From the NCBI GenBank assembly GCA_002342685.1, contig DDQN01000010.1, positions 1 to 10,456 of the forward strand: a stretch of 10,456 nucleotides of DNA. Reading direction: 5' to 3'. This DNA comes from Vibrio sp. UBA2441. Its GTDB lineage: Bacteria > Pseudomonadota > Gammaproteobacteria > Enterobacterales > Vibrionaceae. This document shows positions 5,216-10,456 of the stretch, piece by piece (position 1 is the stretch's first letter; each line of letters begins with the position of its first letter). The notes below the pieces were generated by a model. The model did not search any database and was not told the DNA's origin. It was given only the letters and a program-made list of their open reading frames with translations. The position numbers were made by a program, and so were the translations under genes.

Positions 5216-5600
5216 CCTTTCTTTGTTTTATTCCCACGCTTTTCGAATCTAATATTCAATATCTCTTCTCTATTCACATTCATCTCTTCAAGTAATTCAA
5301 TACTATTTACGAGCTATATTAAAAAACATCAATATTCAAAATTAAATCACGACCAGTCCATTGCCCTACCCAACAGCTTAATCCATTTATTTAACCAAAA
5401 TTATCCTATACCCTAGTAACCTCAAAATGCAGGGTTCAGAGCGGTAGCAATATTTTCAGTCCAAAGAAAATAACCGCAATAATGACAATCCAAAAAATGA
5501 AATCGAAGCATAACTTGTCCCAGAAACCGGCAAAAAGTTATCTGGGACAACGCTAAGTATCAAAAACCAAAACTCAAAACGCAGATAGCATGTCTTTTGT
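5216..5600. other. Gap downstream of the RND pump without a supported gene
   Basis: This AT-rich stretch lies between the converging small membrane protein gene and RND pump gene. I find no frame with a start and ribosome binding site that I would call a gene. It contains overlapping inverted repeats (5510-5550), a hydrophobic minus-strand frame without a start codon (5436-5537), and a segment around 5405-5440 that may be a dispersed Vibrio intergenic repeat. Confidence 0.6.
5510..5550. repeat. Interlocked inverted repeats with pseudoknot topology
   Basis: TTGTCCCAGA (5515-5524) is perfectly complementary to TCTGGGACAA (5541-5550). In the same interval ATAACTT (5510-5516) is complementary to AAGTTAT (5535-5541). 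The order A-B-A'-B' would allow an H-type pseudoknot or two competing hairpins. No T tract follows on either strand, so it does not look like a plain terminator for the pump gene. Confidence 0.6.
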
Positions 5601-8600
5601 TTAACCGTGACTAACACGTGCCTTGGTATCATGTTCTAACTGTTTATTCAGATCATGCTCTACATGTCCTGGGGCCTGTGTTGCTGCAGAGATAAGGCGA
5701 TACATCGCCGGTATAACAAATAATGTCACCATAGTGGCAAACGCCATACCAAAAAAGATAACCGTACCTACAGCAATCCGGCTTTCATAACCCGCACCGC
5801 TAGAAGTTATCAGCGGAATAGCACCAGCAAGCGTCGTGAATGCTGTCATTAATATTGGGCGAAGTCGTCTGGCTGAAGCATCAATAATGGCTTTCTCAAA
5901 TTCGATGCCGCGATCTCTTAACTGATTGGCAAATTCTACAATCAAAATGCCATTTTTAGTCACCATACCTATCAGCATGATCATGCCTATTTGACTGTAG
6001 ATATTAAGTCCTTGCTCCATAACAAACAGACCTAAAAACCCTCCAAATATGCCCATTGGAACAGTAAACATAACGACTAGTGGGTTAATAAAGCTTTCAA
6101 ATTGGGCGGCTAAAACCAAATAAGCCACCAGCAAAGCGAGTGCAAATACCAGCACAATACTCGACTGGTTCTCCTTGTAGTCTTTAGACTCACCAGCGTA
6201 GCTGATGGTAATGTCTCCAGGTATTTTCTCGATTGCCTTCGCATCAAGGTAGTCGAGCGCCTCTCCTAGGGTAGAACCGCCAACCAGGTTAGCAGTAACC
6301 GTAATGGCTTTTTTCTTATTGTAATGCGATAAACGTATAGCTGATGCTATTTCTTCCACTTTAGTCACTGCATCCAATGTAACTAGATCGCCAGAAGAGG
6401 TACGCATATATATCTGGCTTAAATCTTGTGCATTATTAAAATTATTCTCATCGCCACGAAGATAAACATCGTATTCCTCCCCGCGATCAACGTAAGTAGT
6501 CTCACTCTTGCCACCTAACATGATCTCTAAAGTATCAGAGATATCAGAAACCTTAATGCCTAGTTCTGCGGCTCGTGGTTTATCGACCGTCACCACTAAC
6601 TCTGGTGTTTTCTCAGAGTAATTGATATCAGCGCCTTCCATTAATGGGCTATCTTCCGCTTCCTGTTTGAGTAATTCTGCCCACTGCTTGAGCTCTTCAT
6701 AATCTGAGCCACCAAGAACAAACTGAACAGGTTCACTGGAGCCACCCCGAAAGCCTGGAGTAAATGGCATAACGCGTGCGTCAGGAATGCCTGTTAACGC
6801 TTTACGGACAATACCTAGTGCTTGCTGGGCTGATTCTTTTCTCACATCCCAATCTTCTAGGATCATGATAACAAAGCCTGTTTGATCACCTGCACTACCA
6901 CCAAAAGCGGGGGTTTGAATACTAAACGACTTCAATATTCCTTTTCCTAGCAACGGCAGTAATTTGGACTCAACCAAGTCCATATTGGCTGACATTCGGT
7001 TATAACTGGTTGCATCCGCACCACGCACAAATGCGAGCAATACCCCCCGGTCTTCAGACGGTGCAAGCTGCGAAGGCACACTCTGCATTAAGGTATAGCT
7101 GCCACCAACACAGGCGAGTATTACCAGAGGAGCAAGAAGACGTACACGCATCGCCTTGGTAAGAAGGAATCGATACCCTTTCTCCAGCTTAGAAAACAGA
7201 AGTTCAATACCACGATTAAAAGCATTCTGCTTAACGTTCATCTTCAGGATCTTGCTTCCCAGCACCGGCGTTAATGTCAGCGCTATCAGAGAAGAAAATA
7301 TAACCGCCATAGACAGCAGTACTGAAAACTCGGTAAACATTAAACCAACCATTCCATCCATGAAGGATATCGGCAGAAACACCATAACTAATACTAAGGT
7401 TGTTGCCACAACAGCAAATCCCACTTCTCTGGCACCTTTGTAAGCAGCCACAAGAGGGGTTTCCCCTCGCTCTATATGATGGAAAATATTTTCAACAACA
7501 ACAATCGCATCATCCACCACTAGGCCAATGGATAGAATAAGCGCCATTAAGGTGATCAGGTTGATAGAAAAGCCGAAGAAGTACGCAGAAATGAAAGCAG
7601 ATATTAGTGACACCGGCACGGTTATCGCGGGTATGAGCGTCGCACGAACTTGACCAATAAAAATGTATAGAACAAGTACAACTAGGCCGCCAGTTATAAA
7701 TAACGTGTTGTAGACCTCGGTAATAGATCTGTCTATAAATATGGTTGAGTCATAATCGATAGCCAGCCTCGTCCCTTCAGGAAGAAACTTCTGAATATCT
7801 TCGACTTCTTTATGTACCTGTTGAGCAACTTCTAATGGGTTTGCATCCGACTGCGGAACAATGCCCATACTGACATTAACCACACCATCACTTTTGAAGG
7901 TCGAGTTCTCATTTTGAGAGCCTATATAAACGTCCGCAACGTCTCTTAGATAAACCGCCGTTCCGTCGCTGGCACGTTTGATAACCAGCGATTGAAAATC
8001 TTCAACACTTTTGTAAGTTCGGGCCGTACGCACTGACATAACAATCGCGTCATTTCGAATCTCTCCACCAGGGCTTTCGAGGTTTTCTGATTTAAGTGCG
8101 GAAGTTATGTCAGAGGCAGCAACCCCTCTGCCCGCCATCAATTCTGGTTTGAGCTTTACATACATGACCTTATACAAAGCGCCGGAAATATCGACTGAAC
8201 TAACACCAGAAATAAGACTAAACCGATCCACTAGCACACGTTCGGTATAATCAGTCAGCTGAGTTCTGTCCATTTTCGAAGAACTCAGGTTTATATATAA
8301 CGATGCTTGACCACTGCCGTTATTTTTATACACCAAAGGTTCATCGGCTTCATCGGGCAGGCGGCGCTGCGCTCTGGCTACCGCATCACGAACATCACTA
8401 ACCCCGGCATTCAGGTCATAACCCAGATCAAAAGTCACTTTTATTCTAGAAGAACTGTTGCGCGTCGTTGACGAAATCTCATCAATTCCACTGATGCCGG
8501 ACAATTGATCTTCTATCACAGCGGTAATTTGGCTTTCAATGATCGTTGCAGAAGCACCATCATAACGCGTTGAAATTGAAACAACGGGATTTTCAATATC

Positions 8601-8714
8601 AGGCATTTCCCTTACGGAAAGCTTATTAAAAGAAACAATACCAAAAACCACCAAAAGCAGGCTGAATACCACCGCCGCGACGGGGCGTTTTACGGAAACG
8701 TCAGACAGCAACAT
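5601..8714 (-). CDS. RND multidrug efflux pump, inner-membrane transporter (AcrB/Vex-type)
   Basis: 1037 residues, slightly shorter than AcrB (1049). TM1 lies at about 9-28, followed by a periplasmic porter/docking domain. TM2-6 span about 335-487 and TM7 about 523-545. A second porter domain follows, then TM8-12 at about 850-1008. The proton-relay residues are intact: Asp401 and Asp402 in GLVVDDAIVVVEN, Lys920 in GMVTKNGILIVEFAN, and Arg950 and Thr957 in RLRPILMTAF. It should therefore be an active proton-driven HAE-1-type drug exporter. The ATG shares a base with the adaptor gene's stop (TAATG) and has AAGGA 9 bases upstream, implying translational coupling. No outer-membrane channel gene follows, so a TolC-like partner elsewhere is expected. 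From memory it resembles Vibrio VexH/VmeD-type pumps, but the orthologue is not fixed. Confidence 0.95.
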   Translation of the reverse strand: MLLSDVSVKRPVAAVVFSLLLVVFGIVSFNKLSVREMPDIENPVVSISTRYDGASATIIESQITAVIEDQLSGISGIDEISSTTRNSSSRIKVTFDLGYDLNAGVSDVRDAVARAQRRLPDEADEPLVYKNNGSGQASLYINLSSSKMDRTQLTDYTERVLVDRFSLISGVSSVDISGALYKVMYVKLKPELMAGRGVAASDITSALKSENLESPGGEIRNDAIVMSVRTARTYKSVEDFQSLVIKRASDGTAVYLRDVADVYIGSQNENSTFKSDGVVNVSMGIVPQSDANPLEVAQQVHKEVEDIQKFLPEGTRLAIDYDSTIFIDRSITEVYNTLFITGGLVVLVLYIFIGQVRATLIPAITVPVSLISAFISAYFFGFSINLITLMALILSIGLVVDDAIVVVENIFHHIERGETPLVAAYKGAREVGFAVVATTLVLVMVFLPISFMDGMVGLMFTEFSVLLSMAVIFSSLIALTLTPVLGSKILKMNVKQNAFNRGIELLFSKLEKGYRFLLTKAMRVRLLAPLVILACVGGSYTLMQSVPSQLAPSEDRGVLLAFVRGADATSYNRMSANMDLVESKLLPLLGKGILKSFSIQTPAFGGSAGDQTGFVIMILEDWDVRKESAQQALGIVRKALTGIPDARVMPFTPGFRGGSSEPVQFVLGGSDYEELKQWAELLKQEAEDSPLMEGADINYSEKTPELVVTVDKPRAAELGIKVSDISDTLEIMLGGKSETTYVDRGEEYDVYLRGDENNFNNAQDLSQIYMRTSSGDLVTLDAVTKVEEIASAIRLSHYNKKKAITVTANLVGGSTLGEALDYLDAKAIEKIPGDITISYAGESKDYKENQSSIVLVFALALLVAYLVLAAQFESFINPLVVMFTVPMGIFGGFLGLFVMEQGLNIYSQIGMIMLIGMVTKNGILIVEFANQLRDRGIEFEKAIIDASARRLRPILMTAFTTLAGAIPLITSSGAGYESRIAVGTVIFFGMAFATMVTLFVIPAMYRLISAATQAPGHVEHDLNKQLEHDTKARVSHG

Positions 8715-9811
8715 TATTTCGTTTCCTTATTCGACGTTTTCTCTTTGGCTTGCTTTTTCCCAGAAGAAGCGAGTTGATCTTTAACCGCAATTCCATCACG
8801 AATATTCACAATACCCTGAACCACAATGCGCTGACCAATCTCCAGCCCTTTTTCAATGACCACTTCATTACCTACACGGGCACCTAGCAGAACCTCTGTT
8901 CGAACGGCTTTGTTAGCGCTGTCGACGACATAAACATAACGTTTTGTACCAGAGTACTGTAGGGCCTGGACCGGAATAATAGGGGCGGATATTGGAGGAA
9001 AAGCCAAGGTACCAGACATCAGCATTCCGGGTTTTAGCTTATCCAGTTGATTATCGAATTTAACTCTGACTCTTAGGTTGAGCGTTTCACTGTTAATTCG
9101 TGTGTCTATTCCAACCACAGTGCCATTAAACGAGGTATCCCCCCATGCATTAGTTGTCGCTTCTACCTTCATTCCCTTGGACAACATTGACAGATAACGC
9201 TCTGGTATCAATAAGTCGAGTTGCATGGAGGTTAGGTTGTCTAAAGTGAGTAGTTCAGCGCCGGTGCTCACCATTTTTCCCCGGCTAAAATCAATAAATC
9301 CAACCGTGCCAGAAAATGGGGCGCTAATGTTTAGGTCGTTCAGGTTTGCCTTTGCTGCATCCAACCGTGCAAGAGCAATATCCACACTGGCTTTTTGGGC
9401 GTCTATTTCCGTTTGGGTAATAGCACCTTTTTTTGCCAGGCGTTCGAATTCTTTTAGTTTTCGCTGTTCATTTCTCAGGTAAGCCTGTGCCTCAGATAAC
9501 GCCGCTTTGGCTTTATCATCGTTCAATTTAACCAGTAACTGCCCTTGCTTCACTTTCTGATTAGCTAAGACATTAATATCATTAATCTTACCTGACACTT
9601 CCGCAGAAATAACAACCGATTCCTCAGCCACCAGCTTGCCAACCAGGGTCAATGTTTGAGATATATGATGAGTCTCTACTTGTTCTGTGACGACAGATAT
9701 TGAACGTGCTTTACCAGAACCAGAAGCTTTGCCTTGACCCTGAACTAGTAATGGCTGACTACAAAGGATTAAGGAAAGAGCAATTAAAGGGATTCGTTTG
9801 CTGTTATTCAT
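8714..9811 (-). CDS. RND efflux periplasmic adaptor (membrane fusion protein)
   Basis: 365 residues. An N-terminal export signal (about 1-26, cleavage near VQGQG) has a Cys at 17 but no proper lipobox, so the mature protein is probably soluble or membrane-associated without a lipid. Domain order is typical: first lipoyl half about 63-100 (ISAEVSGKINDINVLANQKVKQGQ), alpha-helical hairpin about 101-158, second lipoyl half about 160-192 (ISAPFSGTVG..RGKMVSTG), beta-barrel about 195-272 (LKPGMLMSGTL) and membrane-proximal domain to about 348. The last 14 residues are lysine-rich. It would link the RND pump encoded immediately downstream to an outer-membrane channel. The start ATG follows AAGAG at a 7-base spacing. 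Its upstream region contains an exact CpxR-type box. Confidence 0.94.
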   Translation of the reverse strand: MNNSKRIPLIALSLILCSQPLLVQGQGKASGSGKARSISVVTEQVETHHISQTLTLVGKLVAEESVVISAEVSGKINDINVLANQKVKQGQLLVKLNDDKAKAALSEAQAYLRNEQRKLKEFERLAKKGAITQTEIDAQKASVDIALARLDAAKANLNDLNISAPFSGTVGFIDFSRGKMVSTGAELLTLDNLTSMQLDLLIPERYLSMLSKGMKVEATTNAWGDTSFNGTVVGIDTRINSETLNLRVRVKFDNQLDKLKPGMLMSGTLAFPPISAPIIPVQALQYSGTKRYVYVVDSANKAVRTEVLLGARVGNEVVIEKGLEIGQRIVVQGIVNIRDGIAVKDQLASSGKKQAKEKTSNKETK

Positions 9812-9841
9812 CGATTTACTCTTAAAGAATAGTTTTTTGCC

Positions 9842-9870
9842 ATTTTACCAAGTCACCAACATAGCAACGT
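9842..9870 (-). promoter_or_regulatory. Possible promoter of the efflux operon
   Basis: On the minus strand TAAAAT (9847-9842) is a -10 candidate, with a start near 9835 and a leader of about 24 bases. The -35 position 17 bases upstream reads ACGTTG, a poor match, and directly abuts the CpxR-type box, as expected for an activator-dependent promoter. TATGTT (9863-9858) with TTTACA 15 bases upstream is an alternative. Confidence 0.4.
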
Positions 9871-9904
9871 AAACTAATGTAAAGATAAAGAAAGATTCTG
9901 TAAA
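9870..9904. promoter_or_regulatory. CpxR-type box with helically phased GTAAA repeats
   Basis: GTAAA occurs at 9870-9874, 9880-9884 and 9900-9904, with a degenerate GAAAG at 9890-9894. All start at multiples of 10 bases. The first two form an exact GTAAA-N5-GTAAA, the consensus of the envelope-stress regulator CpxR. It lies 59-73 bp upstream of the adaptor start. Confidence 0.6.
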
Positions 9905-9999
9905 CGTGCGATCTTGCGGGCAACTTTAAAGCAATATGGTCACTTTCTGGCATCTTTGTCCAAAAAGCCACCAACCAATTCAAAATTGCAATAAATAAC

Positions 10000-10027
10000 T
10001 TTACAGCACATTCGATTTTGCTATTAT
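10000..10027 (+). promoter_or_regulatory. tRNA-Tyr operon promoter
   Basis: TTTACA (10000-10005) and TATTAT (10022-10027) have a 16-base spacing. AT-rich DNA like an UP element lies just upstream (about 9977-9999). The bases after the -10 are GC-rich (GCGCTCC), the discriminator type of stable-RNA promoters under stringent (ppGpp/DksA) control. Transcription would start near 10034, about 70 bases before the first tRNA. Confidence 0.7.
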
Positions 10028-10045
10028 GCGCTCCTCACTTGAGAG

Positions 10046-10104
10046 CGGTTAGTATTGGGACTGACCGAAGACAATCAGCATAGCTTGATTGGCTTAAATA
10101 CCCT
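10046..10104 (+). repeat. tRNA-Tyr leader repeat, copy 1
   Basis: Hairpin 1 is CGGTTAGT/ACTGACCG with loop ATTGGG, containing one U-G pair. Hairpin 2 is CAATCA (10072-10077) with TGATTG (10086-10091). TAAATACCCT directly precedes the tRNA 5' end. Copies 2 and 3 share hairpin 1 and the final block, but hairpin 2 differs in sequence. Confidence 0.75.
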
Positions 10105-10189
<85 letters not shown>

Positions 10190-10224
10190 TATTTTAGCTG
10201 ACGACATTGTTCGAAAGCAAACAA

Positions 10225-10277
10225 GGTTAGTATTGGGACTAACCGAGATTCAGAAGTTTTTCTGTTCTAAATACCCT
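10225..10277 (+). repeat. tRNA-Tyr leader repeat, copy 2
   Basis: Hairpin 1 is GGTTAGT (10225-10231) with ACTAACC (10238-10244) around ATTGGG. Hairpin 2 is CAGAA (10251-10255) with TTCTG (10260-10264). TAAATACCCT ends the unit at the tRNA 5' end. The 35-base spacer before it (10190-10224) is unlike the corresponding spacer before copy 3. Confidence 0.75.
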
Positions 10278-10362
<85 letters not shown>

Positions 10363-10404
10363 TACAATTTGTTCTTTGAATTCGTTCGGAGCGCAATATA
10401 AAAC

Positions 10405-10456
10405 GGTTAGTATTGGGACTAACCCAGATTCAGAAATTTTCTGGTCTAAATACCCT
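10405..10456 (+). repeat. tRNA-Tyr leader repeat, copy 3 (tRNA lies beyond the window)
   Basis: Hairpin 1 GGTTAGT/ACTAACC (10405-10424) and hairpin 2 CAGAA (10431-10435) with TTCTG (10439-10443) are followed by TAAATACCCT at the last base of the window. By analogy with copies 1 and 2, a third tRNA-Tyr should begin at the next base. Confidence 0.75.

Noticed and set aside
5482..5556. Plus-strand 24-codon basic peptide
   Set aside because: It has an ATG but no ribosome binding site, and half of it is the inverted repeat; coding cannot be supported.
7156..7443. Plus-strand frame inside the RND gene
   Set aside because: It is a shadow of the pump coding sequence on the other strand. The same applies to the frame at 9225-9482 inside the adaptor gene.

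Overview
The window looks like chromosomal DNA from a marine gammaproteobacterium, most likely Vibrionaceae. This rests on recognisable protein families (TesB, a DecR-like Lrp/AsnC regulator, a Vibrio-type alkyltransferase-like protein, an RND pump), a gammaproteobacterial 4.5S RNA and a tandem tRNA-Tyr array. The species call is inference from sequence memory, not a search.

Left part (1-5215): a possible tail of an upstream gene; a VIT/CCC1-like membrane protein (137-721, +); a glycine-zipper envelope protein (793-1284, -); the 4.5S SRP RNA gene ffs with promoter and terminator (1508-1615, -); a HAD phosphatase (1742-2350, -); a divergent alkyltransferase-like DNA-damage protein (2400-2702, +); a YbaY-type lipoprotein (2722-3153, -); acyl-CoA thioesterase II tesB (3271-4131, +); and a DecR/YbaO-type Lrp-family regulator (4145-4615, -). 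Having tesB, ybaY, ffs, atl/ybaZ and decR/ybaO close together recalls the E. coli neighbourhood, so this is mostly ordinary core genome. Next comes an unannotated 46-codon gene for a single-pass membrane protein (5023-5163, +), with its own promoter, strong ribosome binding site and terminator.

The middle gap (5216-5600) has no convincing gene. It does hold overlapping inverted repeats with pseudoknot topology, a hydrophobic reading frame with no start codon, and a stretch that may be a dispersed Vibrio intergenic repeat.

Right part (5601-9811, -): a two-gene RND efflux operon, with periplasmic adaptor and inner-membrane pump coupled by a TAATG junction and no outer-membrane channel gene, so it probably borrows a TolC encoded elsewhere. 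About 60-75 bp upstream of the adaptor start is an exact GTAAA-N5-GTAAA CpxR-type box, with a third GTAAA in the same 10-bp phase. This suggests control by envelope stress.

Right edge (10000-10456, +): a stable-RNA promoter with a GC-rich discriminator drives a tandem array of identical 85-nt tRNA-Tyr(GUA) genes. Two are complete, and the leader of a third runs to the last base. Each tRNA follows a repeated leader with two hairpins whose stems vary in sequence but keep their pairing.

I see no mobile element, phage, CRISPR array or obvious new multi-gene system. The most interesting items are the small membrane protein gene, the CpxR-type box, the Lrp-type operator before the DecR-like gene, the covarying tRNA leaders and the structured gap downstream of the pump.
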